From: JAHOYW01 sp963664605
Lineage (GTDB): Bacteria > Verrucomicrobiota > Lentisphaeria > Victivallales > Victivallaceae
NCBI GenBank assembly: GCA_963664605.1
Contig: OY761536.1
Coordinates: forward strand, 868,001-932,000
Direction of reading: 5' to 3'
DNA: 64,000 nt
The position numbers were made by a program, and so were the translations under genes. Shown piece by piece: positions 8,457 through 17,448 of this stretch. Position 1 is the stretch's first letter; each line of letters opens with the position of its first letter. Under the pieces are notes generated by a model. It was given only the letters and a program-made list of their open reading frames with translations. It did no database searches and was not told the DNA's origin.

Positions 8457-9839
8457 ATGATAGACTTTAATGTGGAAAGCAAAAGTATTTTATCTGACCA
8501 GAGAAAATTTTTTCAAAGCGGCGCTACTCTTGATATCAAGTTTCGCCGTAATGCCTTGACTTGCTTGTTTAATAAAATTGAAGAAATGCGCGATGAAATC
8601 CATGCTGCTTTATATGCGGATATGCGTAAATCAGAATTTGAGGCAATTGAAACAGAAACTTCAAGCATACTCGAAGAAATTCTCTATATACGCAGACGTC
8701 TGAAAAAATGGGCAAAACCCCGACGGGCAGGGGTACACTTAAATAACATGCCGGCAAAAGGCAGGATTTACCCTGAACCCTATGGTTCGGTATTGATATT
8801 TTCCGCTTGGAATTATCCTTTTCAGTTAGCGCTTTCCCCGCTTGTTGCCGCAATCGCTGCTGGTAACTGCGTCGTTTTGAAGCCTGCTGCGCAGGCTCCG
8901 GTAACCGCTCAGATTATCAAGGAGCTTCTCGATTCCTGTTTTGAGAGCAATTATATCGCGACAATTGACGGCGGTTGTGACAAGGCGGAAATACTTTTAG
9001 AGAATAAATTTGATTATATATTCTATACCGGAGGCGCTGATGTCGGACGGAAAGTGATGCTTGCCGCTGCCGAAAACCTGACTCCATTAACCCTTGAGCT
9101 TGGCGGCAAAAGCCCCTGCATTGTTGATGAAGATGCTGACTTGGATATTTCTGCGAGGCGCATTGTCTGGGGTAAGTTTCTCAATGCCGGGCAAACCTGC
9201 CTGGCTCCTGATTACCTGATGGTTCATGAAAAAGTCAAACAAGCCCTGCTGGAAAAAATGCGGGAGGCAATAAAACAGTTTTATGGTGAAGACGTGCAGC
9301 AAAGCCCGGATTATCCACGTATTATTAACGAACGGCATTTTGAACGTTTGAACAAGCTTCTGGAAAATCAGGAAATCTTTTGCGGTGGCGGAACAGACCG
9401 TGAAGACCTGTATATTGAACCGACAATTTTAGCTGAAAGCGATCCTGATTCGGCGATTATGCAGGAGGAGGTGTTCGGCCCGATTATGCCGGTGATAAGC
9501 TGGGATAATTTCAGTGAAGTAATCGATTTTATCAATGTCCGCCCGAAACCTCTGGGTCTTTATTATTTTTCAAGCGCCAGGCGCTATCTTAAGGCATTGA
9601 TCAAAAAAACTTCTTCCGGCGGAGTGCTGGTTAACGATGTGATTACTCATTTTATTAACCACTCAATGCCGTTCGGAGGAGTTGGCGAAAGCGGCATGGG
9701 TGTTTATCATGGCAAATACGGATTTGAGACTTTTTCGCATTTCAAACCTTTGATGATTAAACCGGCCTTTATAGACATTCCGCTACGCTATCCGCCATTC
9801 ATAAATAAGTTGAAATGGTTAAAAAAAATGGTAAAATAA
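8457..9839 (+). CDS. Aldehyde dehydrogenase, class 3-like
   Basis: NAD(P)-dependent oxidation of an aldehyde to its acid. At 460 residues it fits the shorter class 3 / fatty aldehyde dehydrogenase branch rather than the 490-500-residue classes. Key residues are visible: Asn119 in SAWNYPF, Lys142 in VLKPAAQAP, general base Glu214 in LELGGKSP, and nucleophile Cys248 in NAGQTCLAPDY. The ATG follows GAGGGAGG. The C-terminus ends in a hydrophobic/basic segment, a feature of membrane-associated class 3 enzymes. The physiological substrate cannot be told from the sequence. The next gene starts 16 bases on. Confidence 0.92.
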   Translation: MIDFNVESKSILSDQRKFFQSGATLDIKFRRNALTCLFNKIEEMRDEIHAALYADMRKSEFEAIETETSSILEEILYIRRRLKKWAKPRRAGVHLNNMPAKGRIYPEPYGSVLIFSAWNYPFQLALSPLVAAIAAGNCVVLKPAAQAPVTAQIIKELLDSCFESNYIATIDGGCDKAEILLENKFDYIFYTGGADVGRKVMLAAAENLTPLTLELGGKSPCIVDEDADLDISARRIVWGKFLNAGQTCLAPDYLMVHEKVKQALLEKMREAIKQFYGEDVQQSPDYPRIINERHFERLNKLLENQEIFCGGGTDREDLYIEPTILAESDPDSAIMQEEVFGPIMPVISWDNFSEVIDFINVRPKPLGLYYFSSARRYLKALIKKTSSGGVLVNDVITHFINHSMPFGGVGESGMGVYHGKYGFETFSHFKPLMIKPAFIDIPLRYPPFINKLKWLKKMVK

Positions 9840-9855
9840 ACGGGAAAACTTATTT

Positions 9856-10974
9856 ATGGGAAATATTATTATGCTTACTTTGCTCTCTTTGCAAATGTTG
9901 AACGCTCAAGTCTATGATGTTTACTTTGGTACTTACACAAGAAAAAGTTCGTCTGAAGGCATTTATCATTCACTATTCGACTCAAAAACAGGAAAGCTTT
10001 CAGCTCCCGAGCTTGCTGTAAAAACTTCCAATCCAAGTTTTATCGCTATTCATCCAGGCGGCAAATATCTTTATGCGGTAACGGAGGGGAACCCGGGAAA
10101 GATAAGTGCTTTTGCAATTGACGCGGAAAGCAGGAAACTGAAATTGTTAAATCAGTCTTCTTCGGGAGGAAAAGGGCCTTGCCATGTTTCTATAACAAAA
10201 AATGGAAAAACACTTTTAGCCGCTAATTACAGCAGCGGCAGCATTGTTTCGATCCCGGTCAATGATGATGGCAGCTTGAAAGCCCCGGCAAGCATTGTTC
10301 AGCATAAAGGTTCCGGTGTTGTCAAGAAAAGGCAATCCGGGCCGCATGCGCATAGCATAAATCCCAGCCCGGATCAGCGTTTTGTATATGCTGCTGATCT
10401 GGGAATTGATAAAATAATGATTTACCGTTTGAACCCGGAAACCAGTGAACTTGTAAAAAATAGTCCATCCTCATTTATTGTACAGCCTGGCGCCGGTCCG
10501 CGTCATTTCACTTTTCATCCGAATGGCAGATTCGTGTATATTATAAATGAACTTGACAATAGTTTGATAGCGTTGACTTATAATTCTGAAAATGGGGAAT
10601 TGAGCAAAATTCAGGTCATTTCTACTTTGCCTGAAGAATTTAAAGGGATAAGTTACCCTGCTGAAGTAAGTGTTCATCCGAACGGCAAATTTGTTTACGG
10701 TTCAAACCGGGGACATGATTCAATAGCCTGTTATAAGGTTGCTCCTGAAAGCGGCAGGTTGACTTTAAGCGGTTTCCAGAAAGAGGGCATTAAAAATCCC
10801 CGGCATTTTAATATTGACCCGACTGGTAAATGCTGTCTGGTTGCCAATCAGGATTCGGATAGTGTCACGGTGTATGAGATCGACCGGGAACATGGAATAT
10901 TGAAAGCTCCACGGCAGACTGTTTCCATTGGTAAACCAGTTTGTATCAAATTTTTAACCAAACAGTCTGAATAA
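9856..10974 (+). CDS. Exported lactonase-family beta-propeller protein
   Basis: A 372-residue protein of the 6-phosphogluconolactonase (YbhE/Pgl) seven-bladed propeller family, with blade sequences recurring as FIAIHPGGKYLYAV, HFTFHPNGRFVYII, EVSVHPNGKFVYGS and HFNIDPTGKCCLVA. An N-terminal hydrophobic stretch (MLTLLSLQMLNAQ) suggests export, which argues against a cytoplasmic pentose-phosphate role and for a periplasmic lactonase or binding function. The start may be the second ATG at 9871. Its stop lies one base before the next gene. Confidence 0.85.
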   Translation: MGNIIMLTLLSLQMLNAQVYDVYFGTYTRKSSSEGIYHSLFDSKTGKLSAPELAVKTSNPSFIAIHPGGKYLYAVTEGNPGKISAFAIDAESRKLKLLNQSSSGGKGPCHVSITKNGKTLLAANYSSGSIVSIPVNDDGSLKAPASIVQHKGSGVVKKRQSGPHAHSINPSPDQRFVYAADLGIDKIMIYRLNPETSELVKNSPSSFIVQPGAGPRHFTFHPNGRFVYIINELDNSLIALTYNSENGELSKIQVISTLPEEFKGISYPAEVSVHPNGKFVYGSNRGHDSIACYKVAPESGRLTLSGFQKEGIKNPRHFNIDPTGKCCLVANQDSDSVTVYEIDREHGILKAPRQTVSIGKPVCIKFLTKQSE

Positions 10975-10975
10975 A

Positions 10976-12706
10976 ATGCGGAAATTACGTTTTTTTAAAG
11001 AATATTTGATTGAGAAATATGGGCATGCCTTGTACAGGATTCCGGTAGACTTGCCGCTGGGATGCCCGAACCGGGAAAATAACTTTGGCGAGGGCTGTAT
11101 TTATTGTGCCGAAGACGGCAACCGGGCGCGTCATTTGAGATATAAACTTGATCTTGACGGGCAAGTCAAGTCCGGTATCAAATTCGCGTCACGGCGTTAT
11201 GGCGCTCAAGCCCCTTATATTGCTTATTTTCAGTCTTTCACCAATACTCATGGAAATGTTAAAGAACTGCGCGGCTTTTACAATGAAGTCCTGAAACAGG
11301 CTGATTTTAAAATGGTGATTATTGGAACCCGTCCCGACTGCCTTGATGATGAAATAATAGAATTATTACAGGAAATAAACTCAAAATATGAACTTTGGGT
11401 GGAGTTGGGAGTACAGACCAGTAATGACAATACTTTGAAACTGATCCGCCGGGGCCATGATTTCGCGACAGTCAAAGACGCGGCACGAAGCCTAGAGGCG
11501 GCTGGTATATCCTGTGCCGCGCATGTTATATTGGGATTGCCTGGAGAAACTATCGAAGACTATCGTCAAACCGCGCGTGATATTGCGGTATTGCCGTTTA
11601 AAGCGGTCAAACTGCATAACCTGCTGATTTTAAAAAATACTCCTTTGGCGAAAATGTTTGCTGAAAATAACTCGCAAATCACCCCCCTGAATGAATATGA
11701 ATACGCTTACGCGGCTGCGGAATTCCTGCGCCTTATTCCTGAAGACTGGTTCATTATGCGGCTTAATACGGATGCACCTGAAAAAGAACTCATTGCACCG
11801 AAATGGTGGATGAAAAAGGGGCAGTTTCTGGATTTTTTTAAAGGATATTATGCTTCCGGGAGCCGGGAATCCGCCTTTCAAAGTGTGGAAACCGGGGACG
11901 GCAGCTTGAGCTTGTATCACCCGAAATACCGTCAACATTTTCATACACTTGCCGGAGCGCGCGCCGAAGCTGAGAAAAAATTTATTGATGCGGTTGGTTT
12001 GCGGCATCTTCTGAAAAAACAAGAAAACATAAACTTATTGGATATTGGTTTCGGGCTGGGCTATAACGCTGTTGCAGCCGCAGAAGCGGCTGAAGCGGTA
12101 AAATCCGGCAAATTGCGGATAATAAGTCTGGAAAACGATATTCAGGTGCTAAGTTCCGCCCTGAATTTATTTGAAAAAGACAGCCTGCACAGAAGAATCC
12201 TTAGTTCTTTGCTTGATACCGGAGGCTGGAAGGGGGATTTTGCGGAAATAATTTTGATTGTCGGCGATGCGCGCGATTCGGTGCTTGAAGTGAAAGAAAA
12301 ATTTGACAGCATTTTTATGGATGGATTTTCACCAGACAAAAATCCTGAATTATGGACTTATGATTTTATCCGTGAATTGAGCAGACGGCTCGCTCCCGGA
12401 GGATGTATAGTAACTTATTCAAGCGCTTATCCGGTCAGGGGCGCGATGCTGCGCTGCGGCTTGACTGTCGGCAAGACGGACGCTTTCGGCAGGAGGCGAA
12501 GTGGAACGATTGCCGTTTTTGAAAAAAATATTGGTTTTAAGGATTTACCGCAAAAGGAATTAAATTTGCTTTTAAAATCAAGTGCCGGTGCCGCTTACCG
12601 CGACCCGGGGCTTTTTCACTGCGCAAAGGATATTTTACAGTGCAGGAACCGTTTGGTAAGCCGTTTGCGGCAGTCGGGGGTTCCAAAATGGTATAAAGGT
12701 TCTTGA
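10976..12706 (+). CDS. Radical SAM (YtqA/MnmL-like) fused to MnmC2-type methyltransferase
   Basis: Two enzymes in one chain of 576 residues. Residues 1-290 form a TIGR01212-type radical SAM domain: the cluster cysteines are Cys30, Cys41 and Cys44, with HVILGLPGET at 183-192 and LIAPKWWMKKGQFL at 272-285. Residues 300-517 match the methyltransferase half of MnmC (DUF752/MnmC2): the GDGSLSLYHPKYRQHFH entry, SAM motif LLDIGFGLGYNA (354-365), and the diagnostic MDGFSPDKNPELWT (448-461). The FAD oxidase half of MnmC is absent. Bacillus YtqA (MnmL) is a radical SAM enzyme in the mnm5s2U pathway, so I infer a bifunctional cmnm5-to-mnm5 enzyme for tRNA wobble uridine. About 58 C-terminal residues are unassigned. 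Confidence 0.88.
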   Translation: MRKLRFFKEYLIEKYGHALYRIPVDLPLGCPNRENNFGEGCIYCAEDGNRARHLRYKLDLDGQVKSGIKFASRRYGAQAPYIAYFQSFTNTHGNVKELRGFYNEVLKQADFKMVIIGTRPDCLDDEIIELLQEINSKYELWVELGVQTSNDNTLKLIRRGHDFATVKDAARSLEAAGISCAAHVILGLPGETIEDYRQTARDIAVLPFKAVKLHNLLILKNTPLAKMFAENNSQITPLNEYEYAYAAAEFLRLIPEDWFIMRLNTDAPEKELIAPKWWMKKGQFLDFFKGYYASGSRESAFQSVETGDGSLSLYHPKYRQHFHTLAGARAEAEKKFIDAVGLRHLLKKQENINLLDIGFGLGYNAVAAAEAAEAVKSGKLRIISLENDIQVLSSALNLFEKDSLHRRILSSLLDTGGWKGDFAEIILIVGDARDSVLEVKEKFDSIFMDGFSPDKNPELWTYDFIRELSRRLAPGGCIVTYSSAYPVRGAMLRCGLTVGKTDAFGRRRSGTIAVFEKNIGFKDLPQKELNLLLKSSAGAAYRDPGLFHCAKDILQCRNRLVSRLRQSGVPKWYKGS

Positions 12707-12808
12707 ATTTTAAATATTTATATCAAAATTCATTTTTTTTTAATATTTTTGCAAAAAAAAAGTTTTTTCGCTTTGAAAAGTGGTTTTAGAGATTATCATG
12801 TAGTATCG

Positions 12809-12814
12809 TATAAT
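12809..12814 (+). promoter_or_regulatory. Candidate -10 box for the phosphatase gene
   Basis: A perfect TATAAT at 12809-12814 lies 35 bases before the ATG at 12850; the matching -35 (TTAGAG, 17 bases upstream) is poor. The 143-base gap before it is AT-rich with long A and T tracts. Confidence 0.4.
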
Positions 12815-12849
12815 AAGATTGTTTTTATTATTATTACAGGTTTTTTAAT

Positions 12850-14256
12850 ATGGATGTACCTATAATTGTCATTATTGCCATAGTTGTGGCTTTTGCCATA
12901 ATTGGCTTTTATAACTTTTTTCTCAGTAGTAAGAATTTCCGTCTGCGTGACCGCATAAAAGATGTTCTTCATCAGAAAGCGGAGATTGGAAATTTTTTAA
13001 GTTTGTTTTCCCACAGCTTGCGTGATATTTCAAAGATTGAAAATTCCATGAATACCACCGCGCGTTATATTGCCGACCTTGTTGAAGCGGAATCCGTGTG
13101 CATTTATGAAGTTCAGGATAATTATCTGCAGGCTACAGGAATAAGCGGCGCTTATCCTTTGATTATGAGCGCCAGTGATTATATGATGACTAAGCCGCGT
13201 TATCTGCTTGAGGCGCTGCGGCATGAAAAGGTTGTTATCGGGGAAGGGCTTATTGGCAGAGTTGGCGAAATCCGTGAACCTCTGCTGATTGAAGATACTT
13301 TTGACGACTATCGTCTGAAGAGTTATCCTAACGCGACGAACGTTAATACAGTCATGGTTGTCCCGATGGTTCATGATGCTACTTTGACCGGGGTTATTTG
13401 TGCGGTCAACAACCGGCATTCCGGCGCTTTTACCCCTGAGCAGTTCAGCCGCCTGCGCTTTATTAGTTCACAGGTCATCCTGGCGCAGAACTTGATCTCA
13501 GTATATCGTGATTTGAGCAAACAACAGCGGATTGATCAGGAACTTGAATTCGCCCGTCAATTGCAGGCTTCGTTACTGCCGGCTGTTTCCCCGGTCTGGG
13601 ATCAGTTTGCTGTTCATGCCTTTACGCGCTCCTCCAAGGAAGTCAACGGTGACTTCTATGATTTTATTGAAATAGACGAAAACCGCTTGCTGGTTGTGCT
13701 TGGAGATGCTTGCGGCAAAGGAGTTCCGGCCTGCATGTTGACCGCGATGACGCGAAGTTTTATCCGTGCATCAGTGAGGCATTTCGAGAATATCGAAAGT
13801 TTTCTGCGGGAAATCAATCAAAATCTATTCCGCGATACCGACGAAGAGCGTTTTGTCACCTTGGCGTGTTGTCTGCTTGACCGCCAGAATTCCTTGCTCG
13901 AATACGCCCGTGCCGGGCATACCGAACTGTTGGCTTATACCCACGAACATATCAGAAAAATCTATCCTATTGGTTCCGCTTTGGGCATTCTGCCTGATGA
14001 ACTTGCCAGTTTTGACTCAATCTGTCTGGAGTTTACCGAGGGTATGTCGATGCTGTTATTCTCCGATGGTATTACCGAAGCTCTCAATGCTGACAATGAA
14101 GAGTTTGGACTGGAACGCCTTCAGGAAGTATTCAAGGCATCACGTAAGGCCGGAGATTCATCGGAAGATACTTTGCAGAAAATTTTAGATTCAGCCTCCG
14201 AATTTGCCGTGGAACAGATTGATGACCAGACAATGATTCTCATCAACCATAAATAA
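12850..14256 (+). CDS. GAF-SpoIIE Ser/Thr phosphatase, RsbU-like, membrane-anchored
   Basis: A PP2C-type phosphatase of 468 residues. An N-terminal hydrophobic helix (about residues 4-26) anchors it, a GAF domain follows (about 40-215), and the SpoIIE/RsbU catalytic domain fills about 230-466. Metal-binding segments are visible: EVNGDFYDFIEI, GDACGKGVPACM and LLFSDGITEA. The family dephosphorylates phosphoserine or phosphothreonine, classically on anti-sigma antagonists. The neighbour 71 bases downstream is a Ser/Thr kinase, so the pair is likely to act on common substrates. No anti-sigma or STAS gene is present here. Confidence 0.9.
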   Translation: MDVPIIVIIAIVVAFAIIGFYNFFLSSKNFRLRDRIKDVLHQKAEIGNFLSLFSHSLRDISKIENSMNTTARYIADLVEAESVCIYEVQDNYLQATGISGAYPLIMSASDYMMTKPRYLLEALRHEKVVIGEGLIGRVGEIREPLLIEDTFDDYRLKSYPNATNVNTVMVVPMVHDATLTGVICAVNNRHSGAFTPEQFSRLRFISSQVILAQNLISVYRDLSKQQRIDQELEFARQLQASLLPAVSPVWDQFAVHAFTRSSKEVNGDFYDFIEIDENRLLVVLGDACGKGVPACMLTAMTRSFIRASVRHFENIESFLREINQNLFRDTDEERFVTLACCLLDRQNSLLEYARAGHTELLAYTHEHIRKIYPIGSALGILPDELASFDSICLEFTEGMSMLLFSDGITEALNADNEEFGLERLQEVFKASRKAGDSSEDTLQKILDSASEFAVEQIDDQTMILINHK

Positions 14257-14292
14257 CGCTTTGTTATGGAATTTACCGCAATAGTGTGTTAT

Positions 14293-14298
14293 TATAAT
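14293..14298 (+). promoter_or_regulatory. Candidate -10 box for the kinase gene
   Basis: A consensus TATAAT at 14293-14298 lies 29 bases before the TTG start of the kinase gene. No good -35 element is seen at the expected spacing, so it may be an activator-dependent promoter or chance. Confidence 0.3.
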
Positions 14299-14327
14299 AT
14301 CTATTAGACCGTTATTGGGAGAATAAA

Positions 14328-17078
14328 TTGATAGTCGACAAGATTGGACCGTATAAAATTCTGGAGCCCCTTGGACACGGGGCCGTGGGAAAAGTTGATA
14401 AAGCACAGGCTCCTGATGGTACGATTGTTGCTGTAAAAACTCTTTTTCAGCAGTTCACTTACGAAGCTGAATATGTAAAACGCTTCAAACAGGAAGCCCG
14501 CCTTGCCCAGAAACTTTCTCACCCTAATGTGGTTAAGGTCCTTGATGTCGGCGAGGATGAAGGCGGTTATCTGCAATATATTGTCATGGAATATGTTGAG
14601 GGTAAAACACTTTCTGAATTAATGTCTGGACGTTCCAAGTATGACAAAAAGACAACTAAATCTGTTCCTAAGATTTTCACCGCTTCCGAAACTATCCGTA
14701 TAATGCGCCAGATTGCCGGAGTGCTCCAAGCCGCTATGGATATTGGTTTACTGCACCGCGACATTAAACCGCAGAATATCATGCTTGACAAGGATGGCAA
14801 TGCTAAACTGTTGGACTTCGGCTTGTCCAAAGACTGTGATTCCATGTTTTCAATTTTATCCACCACCGGACAGTTTATCGGTACTCCGCCTTACATGAGC
14901 CCGGAACAGCATTCAGGAAAAGACGTTGTAGATCACCGTTCTGATCTATATTCGCTTGGCTGTACTGCTTATCAAATGCTGACGGGGGTTACTCCTTTCC
15001 CCGGTCCGGCGGTATCCGGTTACGCTATGCAACATATTAACGATGTTCCCCCAAGCGTTAATAGCATAAATAAGAAATGTCCAAGGAATTTATCGCTCGT
15101 AATCGACAGACTGCTCGCTAAAAACTCTAAAGACAGACAGCAGACCCCGGCGGAGCTTATAGAAGACTTAAACCGGGTTGAACGTGGTGAAAATCCTGTA
15201 AAAATCCATAAACCCAGGAAAAAATCATATGCGTTTTTTATATGGCGGACAGCAATAGCGGCAACAGTATTCCTGGCTTTGTTCTGGATGGCTGGACGGG
15301 CTGCTTTTTATATGGGATTAAATCCGGAAAAAGATGATAAGGCAGATAATAAGAAACTGATTTTGAAAGAAACAGTGCCTCTGAAAGCGGTAGTCGTTGA
15401 AAACAATCTTTCAGAAAAACAGCGACTGAGAAAATTTGATAATTATCTGCGCCAGGCTGTTCGCTGGAGTAAAGACGAAAATACGGTTAAAAAAGCGGTT
15501 GGGGCTGTAAATCAGGCATTTATGTTGTGTAATAACGATAAAGAACACAAACGGGCGGCTGAAATTGAAAAAATAGTTTATAAGTCCCTGGAAAATCGCC
15601 GCGCCTGGGTTGCGGTTGTCGACTTTACAATTGATAATTCGGTTGAGTCAAAAGTCAGCGGCAAAGCTATTGCGATAAAGCTTGAACAAGCTCTTAACGG
15701 CAAGTTCAGGCTCGTAACCCGCTCGCAGGTTAAAAAAGCCATGCAGGAACTCCGTTTTCAGACCAGCGATTTGATAAACCATAAAAACGCCAAAAAATTC
15801 GGTAAACTGGTTGGTGCGGAATTATTGCTTACCGGTTCCGTTATCCAGCTTGGCCCGGAGATTACTGTTGCTACGCAATGCTTTGACGTTGAAACCGGGA
15901 TAATCCTTCAGACAGCGGAAGTTTCAATGTTCAATCCTGGAGAGATGAACGCCAAACTTTTTGATCTTGCCGCCATCTTGACTCTTGACAAAAACGGCAA
16001 AGAAAACCATTTGAAGAAGAAAATAGACATCCTGAATCGCCGCAGAATCAAATATGAACTTGCTCAAAGCGAGGGAGTGCGGGTTTTTAAAGCGGCGCGG
16101 GATTTGTATACTGAGGCTCATTCGCTTAAAGACGAGAACGATCTTGCTTATAAGCACTGCACTGATGCCCTCAAAATGATAGAGTTTTTCGAAAAATCTT
16201 CTTATGTCAAATATATGCCCAGAAAAGAAAAAAATAAATTCGAAAACCTCAAGCAGGAAATAAATAAATATATAGCGGTTCTTGTCCAAGGCCCAATCAA
16301 AGGACGCGACTGGACCCTGCCGAAATTGAAAATGGCTTTTATCTATGTTGAGCCGGGTAAATTTTATATGGGCTCTCTCAAAGGAGCGCCGGACGAGAAA
16401 CCTGTCCGCCTGATAACCTTGGAAAACGGCTACTGGCTGGGAAAATATGAAGTCAGCAACGGCGAATACCTTGAGTTTATAGCTGCTACCGGTTATAACG
16501 GGAACCGGGATGCGGATGATAACTATTTGAATCATTTTAAAGTTGATTCATCAATTCCGACAGGCAATAATTATCCTGCCTGCTGGATAAGCTGGCGCAA
16601 CGCCGATGAATTTTGCAAATGGCTGACCAAGAGGGAAAAACGGCGTGGCCGCCTCCCAAAAGGTTATGTTTACCGTCTGCCGACTGAGGCTGAATGGGAA
16701 TTCGCGGCGCGCGGTGGGAACAAAAGCAGAAATTATCGTTACAGCGGATCAAACATAATTGAACTGGTTTCCTGGTGCGGTAATAAACCCGGAGCTCAGC
16801 GGACGCATGAAGTCGGAGTGAAATCCCCCAACGAACTTGGTTTATTCGATATGAGCGGCAATGTCTGGGAATTTTGTTATGACTGGAAGGGTAACTATAT
16901 GCCTTATTACCATATTGATCCGAAAGGCAGCACGACCGGTGGAAATAAAGTTTTACGGGGTGGCGGCTGGTATTACGGAGCCGATTTCTGTCGTGTCACA
17001 AACCGCCACTCGTCTCCTCCTAAAGACACCTACAATACAGTTGGTTTCAGAGTTGCTCTCGCAAAAAAGATTAAATAA
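14328..17078 (+). CDS. Transmembrane Ser/Thr protein kinase with CsgG-like and SUMF1 domains
   Basis: A 916-residue signalling protein starting at TTG 14328 behind GGGAGAA. The Hanks-type kinase domain spans about 8-280: glycine loop GHGAVGK, Lys37, HRDIKPQN with Asp145, DFG Asp163 and GTPPYMSPEQ. One membrane helix lies at about 302-324. Outside it, residues 425-535 (WVAVVDF, then AELLLTGSV) resemble the CsgG/LpoB-type fold. Residues about 662-912 form a SUMF1/FGE-sulfatase module, with RLPTEAEWEFAARGG, DMSGNVWEFCYDW and VLRGGGWYYGADFCR. All kinase catalytic residues are present, so it should be active. It follows the SpoIIE phosphatase. The C-terminal modules probably bind an envelope ligand; an oxygenase role for SUMF1 here is not established. 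Confidence 0.9.
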   Translation: MIVDKIGPYKILEPLGHGAVGKVDKAQAPDGTIVAVKTLFQQFTYEAEYVKRFKQEARLAQKLSHPNVVKVLDVGEDEGGYLQYIVMEYVEGKTLSELMSGRSKYDKKTTKSVPKIFTASETIRIMRQIAGVLQAAMDIGLLHRDIKPQNIMLDKDGNAKLLDFGLSKDCDSMFSILSTTGQFIGTPPYMSPEQHSGKDVVDHRSDLYSLGCTAYQMLTGVTPFPGPAVSGYAMQHINDVPPSVNSINKKCPRNLSLVIDRLLAKNSKDRQQTPAELIEDLNRVERGENPVKIHKPRKKSYAFFIWRTAIAATVFLALFWMAGRAAFYMGLNPEKDDKADNKKLILKETVPLKAVVVENNLSEKQRLRKFDNYLRQAVRWSKDENTVKKAVGAVNQAFMLCNNDKEHKRAAEIEKIVYKSLENRRAWVAVVDFTIDNSVESKVSGKAIAIKLEQALNGKFRLVTRSQVKKAMQELRFQTSDLINHKNAKKFGKLVGAELLLTGSVIQLGPEITVATQCFDVETGIILQTAEVSMFNPGEMNAKLFDLAAILTLDKNGKENHLKKKIDILNRRRIKYELAQSEGVRVFKAARDLYTEAHSLKDENDLAYKHCTDALKMIEFFEKSSYVKYMPRKEKNKFENLKQEINKYIAVLVQGPIKGRDWTLPKLKMAFIYVEPGKFYMGSLKGAPDEKPVRLITLENGYWLGKYEVSNGEYLEFIAATGYNGNRDADDNYLNHFKVDSSIPTGNNYPACWISWRNADEFCKWLTKREKRRGRLPKGYVYRLPTEAEWEFAARGGNKSRNYRYSGSNIIELVSWCGNKPGAQRTHEVGVKSPNELGLFDMSGNVWEFCYDWKGNYMPYYHIDPKGSTTGGNKVLRGGGWYYGADFCRVTNRHSSPPKDTYNTVGFRVALAKKIK

Positions 17079-17099
17079 CTTAGCATATTGTTTTTTTAT

Positions 17100-17402
17100 A
17101 TGGAAACAAGATACAAAAGATTAATTATTATAGCTTCATTTGTAGTAATGGGATTATTTTTACCATTTCTTGCTTTGTTACTAACACCACTGAAATCTGA
17201 TAAGCTGTCTTTTCATATTTCTGATTTAGTGTGGTATAGTTCTTGTTATATTGCACAAAACGTAAATCAATTTATAGCTGATATGACAAATTCACATTCA
17301 AGGCTTCTTTATGCATCGACATTTATGATAACTCAATTTATACTTTTCGGTGGAACTGGATGGTTGATTTCAAGGCTAATATATCCAATATCTAAGGATT
17401 GA
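17100..17402 (+). CDS. Small membrane protein of unknown function
   Basis: About 100 residues with two hydrophobic segments (about 9-28 and 75-93) around a central soluble loop with SDLVWYSSCYIAQN. I prefer the ATG at 17100; an in-frame TTG at 17088 would add four residues. I recognise no family. The gene is clearly AT-richer than both neighbours and uses ATA, AGA and TTA codons that they largely avoid, which suggests recent acquisition. It lies 21 bases after the kinase gene and converges on uvrA. Confidence 0.5.
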   Translation: METRYKRLIIIASFVVMGLFLPFLALLLTPLKSDKLSFHISDLVWYSSCYIAQNVNQFIADMTNSHSRLLYASTFMITQFILFGGTGWLISRLIYPISKD

Positions 17403-17448
17403 TATACGCTTAATAAGCAATTCAAACTCAATGTTTGTGTTGGGCGTT

